Part shown: one piece after another, positions 33,752-48,700 of the stretch
Position numbering within the stretch: position 1 is the stretch's first letter
How the letters are laid out: each line of letters opens with the position of its first letter
Source of the DNA: Metopolophium dirhodum
Taxonomy: Eukaryota; Arthropoda; Insecta; Hemiptera; Aphididae
Assembly (NCBI RefSeq): GCF_019925205.1
Contig: NC_083564.1
Location: 28,434,447-28,498,446, forward strand
Length of the DNA stretch: 64,000 nt
Reading direction: 5' to 3'
Made by a program: the position numbers and the translations under genes
The notes under the pieces: model-generated
Databases searched by the model: none
What the model was told of the DNA's origin: nothing
Seen by the model: only the letters and a program-made list of their open reading frames with translations

Positions 33752-36700
33752 CTAGGTGTTAAACTTTTCGGTGCTAATGCTGGAAGGTGGTATGGACGTA
33801 GATTTGCATAGGTTCAAAGTCAAATGCTGTTTGGTATGACACAGCTCTCCCAAAGTGGGCGAAAGTGGTTCTTTGGGCTTTTTAATATCACTGATATTGA
33901 CAACATCGTCCATTTTGAAAGATAGTATTTTACCCAATGTTTTTATGTCCATATTATCCATCTCGGCTTTTGCTAGTTCTTCATCCAGAGTAACCGCATT
34001 GACAATTGAAACCGGTTCTGGTACATCTTCATTTGAATTGACAACTAAACATACAATTGAGAAACCAATGATTAGATACTTTAAAAATAAATGCATAATT
34101 TGTCATTATCCATACTTATATTCTTGGGTTTTAGCGGAGTTAAATCAGCCGCATTCGGTTCAAAAGTGTCATCAGTAGGATTGTTTGACTTTTGACCAGG
34201 GAAAAATTGACTTTGGTTTATTTCAAATGGTTGATTTGAACTACTTATGTAAAAATCATCATCAAAAGTAGCTGTAAATAGAAAACATATTTTATTATAC
34301 TTGAATTCTTGGTAGCCATAAATATGGTGCATACAAACTAGAGACTTACTTGAGGGAAAATTGAAGTTAGTTTCTTGTGGAAATGTTTGAATTGGATTAC
34401 ATGCTTCATCATCAATAAACGATGGACTGAGTAAATCAGTTTTTGATGAACCAGCTCCCCAATCTTAAATAAACAAATGTATTATTTTTATTGTTATAAA
34501 CACATAATATTTAAAAATATACACATACCACTGAAGGATGATAAATCGAAATAATTAGGTGTGCGGTCCCAAATTGGTCCAATATCTAAATCAAACGTTT
34601 CACTATCGTCACGTGGATACTCGTAGACACAATGATAGTTTTGTTGCTTAAATGACACAGATTTTTTGGCACCCTAAACAAAAACAATTTATAATAATTT
34701 CATGGTATTTAGAAAAAAATTTATCTAAAATAATTTTTACTCTACTAACCGATTGACAGTTTGAATTGCGTAACGAGGTTTTACTGGGTATTGCATTACT
34801 GTTCCATGTGGAAGGAACAAATTCCACTTCATCATCATCATCAGTAACATCTTCCGATTTGGCAGATTCATTACCATCGCCAGTTTCGCCTTTATCATTG
34901 GACGAACCAAACACAGTTTTCCAATTGTTTAAAACATTGTCATCTGGTGATGGAATCGGCAATAATTTACGAGATTCTTGTTTTTCAGGAGTTTCGTTTA
35001 CTAGTGATACTTTAAACTCTCTATGAGTTTTTTCTTCAGTAATTGTTGAATTAGAATCTAAACTCTTCCAACAATCGGCTTCATAAACAGCTTGTGTTTT
35101 TAAAGTTTTATCAACGTCAATTTTAGTTAAATTTGGTTCCGAGCTGCTGATGGCAGTTAATTCATTAACTGTCGGCCAATTGTAACTATTGAAATTTATC
35201 GAATTTGGTAACGATGTACAATGAGCAAGATCGTTTTCACAAAAAGTTTCAGAGTTTAAAAACATTTTTAACCAGTTTACGTTTTGCATGTTGTTGAACT
35301 CATCTAAGTCTTCATTTGAATTAGTATGATGCGGAGAACTCAGTAATTCTTCAATACTTTTAATTGCATTGGTTTGTTTGTCCAGAGGTAAATCATTATT
35401 ACTGAGTGTTGGAGAAACAAACTGATCTGAAATTCCTGCCGACTCAGACGATGAATAAGACACTGCTGCAGCGGTTTTACTAGTCGATCCTGGTGATAAC
35501 GAATCAGGGGAATATGATGCCACACTGTCAGATTCTAAATTTTCTAATATATCATCTGTATCAGAGTTAACTTCTTCAATTGTATACGTGTTGTTTAAAA
35601 CATTAATTTCTTGTTTCTCTGACACATCTGTGTCCAATATGATTGCTTCATTAGTTATAGTGTCAATAATTAAAACATCATCTTGAACATTATCATCTAA
35701 TTCCGATGAAGAATCAACAAGTTTTTCTCTACTTATGACTAGATGGTCGGTAGAAGTATCTGTTAAAATACATGAAGGACTGGGATTTTCTGAAAAATTA
35801 TCAACTATTTCGGGTTCTTCATCTTCGTCTTCTTCAAATATTGTGGACAAAGGAGGAGGATAAACGTTGTAATGTATGACCATATCTGTATGATCAGTGT
35901 TTTCTGCTACATTTTCATTTTCTTCTAATGAAATGTTTAAATTCCTAGAATCATTATCGTTTTGATTAACTTTACCTCTAAGTTCTTGTCTTATAGCTTC
36001 TGCATATTCTTCATCTAATGATAATTCTTTATCATCAGTTTCATCATCATGGTTTAAAGTATCTGGTAGCCAACCAGATGTCTTTTGATATGGCGGATGT
36101 AAATACCAAGATTCTGAAAGACCTTCGATGATATCGTCAATTTCATATTGACCTTTACTCTCACATTGTTTATTATCATCATCAGATATTCCTTCAAATT
36201 TAGATTGATCATTGTGGATTTTGTCTTCATACAAATCATGTACTTTGATCACAGTAATTTCATTGTCGTCTTCATCTTCTGATTTATCATTTAGAAATTC
36301 TGTACTACCATCTTCACTTGTTATCTGTTCGATTTCACAACCGGAGTCATCAGAGCCATTCTTTAACACAGTGATATTGTTGTAGTAGTTATAAGCTTCG
36401 CTTGACTCGTTAAATGTATAATTTGGAGTACTCAAACTTTTGGTTTCCAGAGTATCTTTAGTAGAAATATCTTCACAATTTGTGTAATCTGATGTATGGC
36501 CAGAGTCCGATTCTAATGTGCTATAAGTGGATTCTTTGACGGCTTCATCTAAGACTAGGTGTTTTGATTTGCATTCTACTTTTGTGTCTTCAGATTCTTC
36601 TAAAACAGGCTTACTAAAGTCGAATATATTGGAGTCCCATTTCATTGACTCATAAGGGTTAAATGTAAAACTGACATTTTCAAATATTGAATTATCTAAC

Positions 36701-39700
36701 TTTTCATTGATTGGTTTCTCTGTTAGAGAGGAAGTAATACCCTTATAATAATCTATTGTGAAATTTTCACATGGACCCAGAAGGACAGAAGAGTTATTGG
36801 CAGCTGTTGAACATTGAGTTGTGTTTGGTAAAATGAATGGGTTATTTTTAATATTTTTTTCCGAGGCTTCAATCTCTAAAAAAGGATTGGTATTATTATT
36901 TGTTTTAGTATCCTTTTTTACTTTCATACTATTATCAATTTGTAAAGATAAATATGAAAGCGAATCGTCATCTCTATTTTTTAAGGCTGTTTGGAATTTT
37001 TTCAAAGTATCTTGAAAATCATGATCATCTTGTGCGTTTCTTAAGTCGCTATCACTAGTAAATGTAAGACTATTTAAGAGCGGAACAGCTAACCGATTGT
37101 TCTTAAAACTGTTTTGCCTTGATAACGAATTTAATGGAGTATCACCTTCACTACTTTCACTAGCATCAATATGAGTCAGTACCATCAAATCTGCAACACT
37201 TTTTGATTTCTGTTTGACTTTTTCAGAAAACTCACCTCGCTCAATTCTTAATCTCCAATGTTCATCTTCTGTATCTGTCCCAGATGACTCATTACCAGAA
37301 CGTCTTTCTAAATATGAGTTATCATTATAAGAATTTTCAAATAGTGGACGGCTTATTTTATTACCGGCTATTGGACCGAGTCTAAAATTAACAATTGGTG
37401 GGGAGCACTCAGCATCAGAAGATGTAGGTTCACCAGCTAAAGCTTCGTCTAACTCTCTAATAGCATTATTTATCCCTTCCATAAATTGAATACTATCATC
37501 TGTTCTTATCCAAGGGTCATTTGACGTTGTAAGATCCTCTAACGATCCATGCAATATTTCCAAGGACGGGGATTTTTTGGATTGATTAAATACATCAACG
37601 CCACTAGACGCAGATGGTTGAGAACTGATATCACTCATGTCATCTGCGTATATTTGAACTTCACATGATTTTGGTCTATTGACAGAGCTCATTATTCCCG
37701 AGTCACTATCACTTCTAACAAAATCTTTAGAAAACATAGGGCTTGAATTTGAGGAAATAGGATCAAAATTAGCTTTTAACATGCTATAGGTTTCTTCCAG
37801 AGATGATATAATTTCTGGAAATGTCGGTCTTTTTGATAGGTCACTATTCCAACACCGCAACATTACTTGATATCTAAATACAAATAGTTATAACAATATT
37901 ATTAATTAATACATGTACTAATAAAATAACAAGCGTAGTTTACATTTGCTGAGAGAGTTTATGATGTTTAGATGATGGTGGAAGTAAAAGTGGAGTACGT
38001 TCAATAAATACAGCAGATAGAACGGCTAAATCGCTAAGAGAACCATACGGTTGAGCACCATTTTCCATTATTTCCCATATTACCACTGCAGCACTCCATA
38101 CATTTCCTTCCACAGTAACCTAAAAATAAAGTATAATTGTTGTATAATATTTGCACTTTAACTACTAATTCAAATGTGTATGTATTTTGTCTATAATGTA
38201 TAAACATATTAGGTATAATGTATATTGTCTAATATTTACCTTTTTGGTCTCAATGACAGATTCAGAGACATTTAAGGTTTCAGGAGAACTCCATCTAATA
38301 GGAATGGCCACTCCCTCTTCTGTGAAATAATAATCTTCCTTATATGTTTGGGTGCTGATACCATAATCACCAATTTTTACTACATTGTCAGGAAATACTA
38401 AAAAGTTTCTTGCCGCTACATCCCTAAAGTATACATTGTTAAAAGTCAGAAAAATTTAAATTTTAGTTATTTATTTCTACTATATTAATTGAATATCTAT
38501 ACTTAGTTTATAAATTGCAATATATATTATATAATCTATCTCTACTTGCAAACATGATTTTCATTAATAACCATGAAGATTCTTTTATGAAATATTTTTC
38601 CTAATATCTAAAATATTAGGCTTCTTCAACGATATAATTTTGAATATTGATATAGTTTTGTTTTGTGATATTGAATTGGAATATCAAAAAAGAAATTGAG
38701 ATATCGATATTATATTGATGCTACAAATTATTGTTAGCTCGAAAAAATTGTTTTTAAAATATATTATACAAGTTCTATGGCATTAAAATCACTTGGTTTC
38801 TGGTAACCCAAATACCCAATGGCCATTAATTAAAAACTAAAAACTAATTCTGATTATGATGTATTCAATATTGTACTATATATTTCAATTATCGATATAT
38901 CATATGATATAATATTATGATTATCGATATCTAAATTTCTGAAAAAATATGTCATTCACCATGTACTGTTAGTTCACAATAATTGGCATTTCTGGACTTA
39001 AGTTCAAGGGTAGGTAATGCCGCTGATAAAATGAGGCCATATTATGCCATAAAAAAGTGTCTGCCCCAGCTCACAGAGTATGTAGCGCACACCTATGGTC
39101 ACATGGCCACGATAACCTAACTATTAGTAAACAGGTGGGGTGATGCAATATACACAAAATTTACATTTTTTAAACTAATTAGGTAATTACCTATTTATAT
39201 AAAACAGTTAAAAAATTAAAAATGGATTAAAATGACTAATTTGTGGGTATATTGATATGTATAAATATTATATATACTTATTAGTTATTACTTACGTATG
39301 GACAGCTCCACTTTTTAAATATTGCAAAAGCCCATTGACTACTTGAACAGACATTTTGAGTTTACGTTCTAATTGGGTTTCATATTCATTGGTGTCTGCA
39401 TTGTTGCGGAGCCACATTTTCAAATCACCCTAAAAATAATATACTTTTAACATATTGAGTACAGATAATTATTACAATCATTTTGCTTACACATGGACTA
39501 GACTCGAATATTAACAATAATGGGTCCATTTTGATACAAGCAGCTACAAGTCCTAAAACTAAGTGATTTCCATTTTTCACTTTAATTTTATGAGGAGCAG
39601 CTTCTTGTAAGAATTTTAGTCGTTCGGAATCAGTAGCATCATCTCTTAAGATGCGAACTACTACTTTATTATTTTCACCTTGGTTCAAGCCAACCACTTC

Positions 39701-42700
39701 ACCACTTACCACCTAAAATGAGTTGTAATATTTATTTATTTATAAATAATAAAGAAATAAATTATTGGTATTACCCTTCCAAACCATCCAGAACCAAGTT
39801 CATGATGAAATTGTAATCGGGATCTTGGAAAATTTGATAGTGAATCATCTAAAATAATAAAAGTTAAGTAAAATTATAAAATAATTTAAATAGTATTTAG
39901 TTTTTTAATATTTTTACTTTACTTACTTATCCATTCTTTAAATAATGACTGATATTTAATTGATGGTGAAAGCTGTTCAATATTGATGACAGTAGAGTCT
40001 GATCTTGACAACTCGTTACTATGAAGATTGCTAATAGGGTTGACAAATGCCAATCCTGGAGAACTGTAATCCCTTGTGGAGAGTACTTCATTTTGGAACT
40101 CCTTAAAAAGAGTTTAAAAAAATGGTCAGTAAAAATCTAAGGTCTGAGCTCCAAAGTGAGGCTGTTTAAATATTAGATTATTCAAACCTGTGTTACTGTG
40201 GAATCCTTTAATGTAATAGCAAATTAAAACAAAAAAACAAAAATGATTTAATTTAAAAACATATAAATACCCAGTTTATAAATAAATAATTATTATGATA
40301 TCACATCATTGTAGGTTTTAAATTATTAAAAAAAAAGATTTTCGAAAATATTAGTTTTATATATTATGTGCCCATTTTATCTATTGGTTTATATTTTCAA
40401 TTGTGGAACGTGACAAATGACAATTTGTTATTTATTATTGACCATCTTATATTTAAAAGTAGCGCCACGCTGTAAAGATTTTCATGTTATAATGAAAATA
40501 TCCTATGGCGCTGCAACCGAAAACTATAATATAGAAGGTCGATGTTCTCTGTTTGACAATGAAACTCCGTACATTTAGGTATCATTGGTCATGGTTCAGG
40601 CTGTACAGAGAATATAATATAAGACACATACAACATACATGCAACACACGGCGCAAACAATGAAAATCTCGTTGGATCTGATGCCAAAATCGTCTCGGCA
40701 AAATCTTATTACATTTTAATTACACGGTGTAGGTATATAATTGTTAATTGAAACCAAAAACGCATATTAGCGGGAAAATCTTGGCTATAAATACAATTTT
40801 CTAAATTCATTTATTTTAATTAATCTACAATTGATTCTAGCCGGCAGCGAGGAAAAATATTTCAATAGGGATTACATGTCACAAATCAATAATTTTCGTA
40901 ACACGAGATTGCAAAATGTACATTGTAGAGATTTTCAATTTTTACAAAACAACTTTAAATTCTACGGAGCTTACAAGATATTGAAACTTGAAAGATAATC
41001 AAAACACTTGATAAAACATGTATACCATACCTATATTTTGAGGCACTTGTATTTGTGTACTCATTGCACTTTGTAGGCACCTATTTATTAGAACTAGCGG
41101 CGATTCATTAACTATTAAGCAAAGCCACAAAAGTAGTTATTGCTAGAATTATTGTATCCGATTGTTATCGATAATTTACAATAATAATAATAAAAAATAC
41201 GTTTCTAACGGAATGAAAACAAATAAATATATAATATAGGTGCCTACTATAAATGAGCTTGGTTAGAGACAACAAGATAGAAGATTGACCAGACAGAGAC
41301 AACAAAATTAAAACAGTGTTCGTGTTTTGAAAAACAATTTAGATAGGCAGTCTGGGATGGGAAAGTTGAATATTTGTTTTTCTTTACTATTTACTATTTA
41401 TGCCCAGCTACTAAATAGACAACTTATAATAAATAATAATTAAATAGAATTTAATATAGGTGTTAAGGCCGTTAAGGGCTAAACGGTGTTAAATATAATA
41501 ACTAAAACATAATATAATGTGTATGTTATTGAAACTAGACGAATTTATTGGTTCGTAGAAAAAACGTGTTACTAGTTTTATGTTGGGTTGCATAGCAAAT
41601 TGATTAATTTAATGGTTTAATAAAATTGTATGGACCAATCATGTTTAAGGGGCATTAGTTCACTATTGATTCATTTAATGTTTAGTGATTGTTTTGTTTG
41701 TGCTACCCGGCAAATATTTGTTTAGTACCTATACCATTTGAATTAAAATAATTTTTTTCAGATCAAATATAATAATAATAATAAAAAAATATGACGTTAT
41801 TTAATGGATATGTCATTAGTCATTACTCATTGGTAACAAAATATGACGATAAATATTAAATATTATTTTTATAAATACGATTATGATTGAAATAAACGTA
41901 TTTTATCTGGATATAGGTAGGCAGCATAGATAAACAAAAGGTATTGTAATGTAAAAAAATATGTCGACAGTGAAAAATAAGCTATAAAAAGCTTATTAAT
42001 CAATTAAATTTCAATAAAAGCATAGAACTTCAATTAGAATAAACATGACCGAAGTATAATGATAAGAAGAGTTATCTTCTCAATGTTTGATAAGAAAATG
42101 TCACGAACTATAAATATTTTAGCAATTAAGTATTAATACAAATAATAAAAATGGACTTTACTATAAAACTATGCCACAGGCCCACAGACCATCTAGTACA
42201 CACATTATCATGTCCGTCTGCATAGTCAATGTATGTGTACAGTAAACGATGTCTTATATATTGTGATACATACAATGCATACGGCCGTCATAATTTTAAA
42301 GCATTATAATATATAAATCATAAATGTAATTTAGTATCAAAATGAAGTTTAAGTCATAAACATACAATCCAATGATTATAATAATTGCTCGTCTAGTATG
42401 GTATGCTAAAATAATGTGACCATTAGTCATTAGAGAGACTTTTTTTCGGATAAGTAGTAAAAATGTGATATTATGTATAATAGCTAAAAACTGTTCTGGA
42501 TTCATTAAGACCGCACGAGGTACGATGGCATTTGGGTAATTTAAATTCTATATAGTATTTCGACCTGTGCGGATAACTCCTGACTCGAATTTGTATTGTT
42601 TCTCAGAAATAGCACGCTCAAAGTGTTGTGTGAAAAATAAATTACGTCACTGATATATTAAGTTTTAATAATAGATAATCAATAAATATTGATATTAAAT

Positions 42701-45700
42701 TTACAAAAATAGAAATGATGTACACCCCCTTAGCTGTGTCTATGCGCCACACTCGTTAACATTACTTTGCTCACTAATTATAACATTATATTATCGATTC
42801 AAATTTAAAACAATACTACGTTTTATGAAGTATCAATTATTATATTCAGGAAACGATTCTGAATAAAATTATGTTTATCTAACCGTTTTTGAAAATTATA
42901 ACACGTAACTAACATGTGAACATTTCTGTAAATCTCCACGAGGATTATTATTTACTAAATTTTAATAAAATAACTTAAACTGATTTTGTTATGAACTAAG
43001 CAGAGATCAGTTTTTTTTTAAATATCCTTCTCTGGCATATAATTGAACTCGGGACTTGTTCTGAATTTTTTTAGAGAACACGGAACTTAAAAAATACGAT
43101 ATTATCTGTGAAAAATCTTTCTTTTTTTAAACTAATCAACTAACAAGTCAGCATATACTAAAAATTCTCACTACTCAGAATTTAAAATCATAAAAATCGT
43201 ATTTATCAGCCCAATGTATTGAAAAATATATAATACTGCTCATAGGTATAATATATTATATAATACCTAATTGTATTGCTTTTAGTTTTCCCTATTTCGA
43301 TTTCAATTTTTACTGGTGGAGTATGTTAAAACGTAAAATGATTTATATATTATTAATATAATAACAACTATTATAAATAATAACGGGGGGAAATTATAAT
43401 AATAGTACAATATTGACCCACTCGACATTCATCATTCAAATACCAATTTTAAACATCGGGTTTTTTAATAATTCATTTCAAAATTTTTTTTACTAAAGAC
43501 AAATTAATCACGTAGTACGAAAAACAAATATTATAGACGTATAAAATCGCATTAGAAACTTTTTTATTTATATATACTGCACATTAACCACAAACAATGT
43601 GTGCACCACTCATTATATGCCTATGCCATTTAGGTTAAATGTATACACGTCTCGTCTCTTACACTGAACCAATTCCTATTACAATTTATTTTAGCCATTT
43701 AGATGTTCAATTTAACTGGTTGATGTCTATTGAAAGAATGAAAACATAAATAATTTTGGAAATCACCCATAAACCTACATATTGTATTGAAATACAAATA
43801 CCTAAGATTAAATATATTGTATAACCCGGGGGCCGGTAATTTAAAATTATCTATTAGCTCTTTAATAGTAAATTTACTATCATATTATGGTCGTACATTA
43901 TAACACAAACACAATAGGTAAAAGTAATATTTCAATAGTCAAACATATTTTGCAATACAATATTGAGGTCTGTATAATGTAAGTGTTTAGTTTGTGAAAT
44001 TGTTTAAAAAAGTTAAAACTATAAATTGATTACAACTGAATCTTAATAATTATCAAAATATTATATTAAAATAAGTTTTGATACGTGAAACTTTTTAGTT
44101 AAAATAATTGATGTTTCAAAAAAATATACAATATTAAACTTAAATAATAAATATTAATTTTTCCAATCTAAAGTTATTTTTAAACTAACATAAATACTAA
44201 AAATAATTAATGTGAATTAAACAGGATCAAGAATAAATATAGGCAGGTACCGTATGTTACATTTACACATCTGATTCTGCGTTTGATCCAATACAAATGA
44301 GGTGAATATAACTGTAATGGCTATTAGGTAGACTATATTTTTTTTTCCTACCAATTGCCAATCATATTCAATAACATGAGCTACATTCACTTTAAAAGTA
44401 ATTCTGATTCAACCACAAAATCACCTACTAAAACACAATATCTACTAGATTAATTTTTTAGGTGTATTGAATAATTTTGGTAAGATAATATAATAAACAT
44501 TAGTTAATTTTAATACATCTATAGAAATTAGTTGAACATTTTACTATAGGTACTGTACTTTTCTATTAATACTCTAGAAACTCGATAAACTAGACCGGTT
44601 TAAAATTATCCCACATGAACCATGTAAATTATATTGATTCAAACATCCCAGTGCATTATTTTTCACATTGGTTTAGTCTCAGCAAATGTCTAGACTAATT
44701 CAATAATCAATAGTAGTTATAATATAAATCATAAGATACCTAACTCGAATTTTATTTTTAAATTTGTAAACAACAACAGTTGAATCCTTAGTAGCAAAAA
44801 AATGCTATAAATACATTATTAGTGTTTAAAATAAGAAAAACTTATTTATATAATGATAATAAAACCTGAATGATTAGTAATTAGTAATTTATTAAACCAG
44901 TATTTTTTAAACAAGTTGTAGAATATTGTTAGTATTGTATACTTGCATAAGTATTAATAAACAAAGTTAGAAAATAGTTTTTAGACAACTAAAATAAATA
45001 AATGTTAATTATTAAGTGACTGTAAAATAATGTAATTATCTTTTTTATAAGTTAAGGCCAATGCCCAATACACGCTTATAGTATGAAGTAACACATACAT
45101 AACAATTTAAGCAGGTTAATTTTTTTTCACTTTAGTCCTTTCTTATGATAAAATCCTCCAGTGTTTAAAAATTAACGAAAAAATAATCATACGACAATAT
45201 TATAGGTATCAGTAATTTTTTTAAGCCAATATAATAATACAAACAATTAAGGTTCTCAAACTATACAACTAACTTCCCAATTCCCCCCAAAAAAGTACCT
45301 ATGTTAAATTTCAGTCTACTATAAATAAGTTATCTATTACTTAAATTACTTTTGGTCAATGTATGTTGTATGTGTATCTCTTTTTCTAATAACACAAGCT
45401 ATACTTATGAAATAGGCGTATCAATAACAATTAAAATTTTTTTTTTTTTATGCCTACTGTTATTGTTAAAACTAGTAAAATTTACCTTAAAACTGAATCT
45501 ACTGTTTCGACAACAGTCCAAGCAGCCAACCATAAAGACAACTACACATATAGTAAAAATGACTGCAACTATTGATGCTTCTAGCCAAGTATTATAACTG
45601 CTCCATAATACTGTACTAGAATTTAAATCTGAAAAATGTATAAATACACAAATTTGAATTAGTAATCATGTTATATTATGGTAACAGTTGAACAAATTTA

Positions 45701-48700
45701 ACTTTTAAAAAATAATGATCAAATAATTTATTTTTTGGTTTTTATCAGGTAAAAACTTATTAAATTTAAATAAAAAAATATTTTAAAATAAGCTATGTGA
45801 TCATGCAACAGGTCATTTTTTTTTATGTATGAAATATGAATGTGATAGGTATAACAAATAAATGTGTTTATTATGATAAGGTATATTATATAACTAATGT
45901 TTAAAACATAACAAATTAAAAAAAAAAACAATACATAAATAATTATAGTTAAAGTACTTATTGTTTGCTTATGTTCTCAACGTACTTTAACTTATCTCCA
46001 AATTGTATAATATGCAAGATAATTTACTCTATTGCCGACCTTGAACCTATGTAGAATAAGGTATCTATGTATCATATATTGCGCATATTGTAATATTTAA
46101 AAACACAATTGTTGTATCAACTTAAATCAAATAAATTTTGAAAGGTTCCCAATACTAAATATATCATTTATCTATTATACCTATAAACAAATTGACAGCA
46201 TTGCGCCTATCACCAGACCTTGCCAGTTCGTGGGGATGAGATAGTGAGTGAGAAAACACTGTAACGTCCAAAGCATAGTTCTTTCTCTCTCACCTGTATT
46301 GTCCGCAGGTTTCTCTCTCTAAGCGCTGCCCATTAGTTTATAGGTCCATGCATTTATCTAATATGAAGATGTTACCCCAGAGTAATTTTAATAGATAATT
46401 GGATACAAAATAAAAATATTACTATAGGTTTCTAATTATAACTTGAGAATTTAATTAGGTATTCTAAGGAGGGATTAAAAGGTTCTTATTTTTAACCATT
46501 ATCTACTACTTTTCAAATAACTGGAGGATTAAGTACTCTTAGTACCTATCAATAACTTATTAAAAACCACTATAAATTGTTTAAATATAATGACATAGGG
46601 AGCAATGAAGGAATTTTTATTTCATATAAACATATGTCATATGTGTACCTACTGTACCTATAGAATATGAAACAATAAAAAGTTGAGTATCTATTTAGTT
46701 GGTTAGTTTTTAGAATTCATGAGCAGTAGAGTTGACTGTTTATTTATACAGCTGAGATATTAGCAAATAGTAGGTGTAATAAAAATGGACAGCCAAAATA
46801 ATTACTCTGTGTGTTGGTCATTAGTCATTACATAAATATAAGTCTGGATATAGTTTGAATAAGGATTCAATATTTAATTTAAAATGGATGATAATAATAT
46901 TGTACTTTGTCAAAAAGTGTTTCAAATCAACAATGGATTATTGAATTGAGTTACTTTTTTTATTGTTACATTAGTATCTGCAATTATTTTAAGCGGGGAA
47001 AGGAAAAAAGGGTAATTTTAGTGTATGAGATGATTGTAGTTAATATTTTGTACCAATTATAAAAAAAATTGTTTTTAAATCACCTATGATAAGTAACTCT
47101 GTAGACTGTAAGTGACAACTTACAATATAACTACTAACTAGGAAACAATTTATTTTTGTATTTATTATATAAAAAAATTATTTTATTTTAGTTAAGTATA
47201 TCCTTGAGTATATTATCAAACATTTTGTTATGGTTATAATTTAATCTATAATTTAGGTATCAATGTTTAAAAATAAAAAGAAACTGGTTTGATTTAAAAA
47301 TATTTTTTTTGATGAGCTTTTAGGTAAGTTATGTTTTTTATAAAACATTAATTATTATCAATTTTAATTTATTTTATTATTCATAAAAAACATGTAGAAG
47401 ATTTAAACTTTAATGGAACAGAGCCAGTTACCTATAGTTGTTTTAAATTTAAAAATGAGTTTTGAATAGACAAACTTCATAGACTCATATGAGATGTTTA
47501 CATTGAGTAATATTGGAGTCAAGCTGTACATATTGCTATTTTTATAAACTAAGTCAAATCTTAATTTGGCATTAGATTTGGTAGTTACCTATTGGATACT
47601 GAGAAAGCTTAGAAAATAATACTACCTGTGTTGGGTACTTAGTAACATAACATAATATGTTACTCGTTACTATAAAAGGTCCTTTTTCTAAGTAATGCTT
47701 AAGTAATTTTGATAGGAAGTAAAATTATTAACAAAATAACAGTTTAATTATTTTTGAAAAATTTGTAAGCATGACACTGCTTAAGACATAGTATTATATA
47801 ATTATATTACAATAAAGAAATCAGTAATAATGTAATTTTAATTACAGTTTTACATATATGTAATATTTCTTATTGAACTTATAAAAACTATATAGCTATT
47901 ATCCTTGCTATTATAATTAAAAAATAAGTGTAAATTGTGTTTTATGTGTAAATATTATTTGAAATTTGTATTTTTGGAAAAAAGACGATAATGATTGATG
48001 AGTAGGTTTATAGTTATTAACATGAGTATAGCACAGGCAGCGGCACCTATGTAGTAGATGATTTATTTTTAGATATTAACCCATAGATGAATATTATACA
48101 GAGTACTGTCAATGACTACATTGAAAGGCTGGAGTATTTGAAATCAAAAATAATCAATTACCTTGCATTTTATTCAGGTACCTATATTTAGTCTTTATAT
48201 TAGAATTTTTATTAATTAAGAGTATTGTAATTTTCATATAGAGCAGAAGATCAAGGCATAACTTCCTCCAATACTTCAGTCAAAAGACTATCTAGAGTAA
48301 CATGGGATATATTTTGTACCTATCAAAAAAGGGTATCTTTAAAGCTCGGTTTAAAGTGATGAGTGTCAAAAATATTAATACAAAATTTATAGGTTAGTTA
48401 ATCAAAAATAAGTAACCACATTGTAACAATATAGAACTAGTTACTTTATTTTGGATAAGAACAGTATAGTATAACCAACACATTACTTTTGTATTGAAGT
48501 AACCAAGGAGTAACCTAGTTATCTTTTTAGTTAGGAACTTATAATGTACCTACCTAACTTGGTTATTTTTAAAAAGTAACATACCCGGGAACATACCTAA
48601 CACTGAAGCCTACAAAGTGAATACCAACATTTAATACACAATAATAAGTTGCAATAGTCCAATCACTTCAACTAGATTTTATATACCAATAGGTACATTT

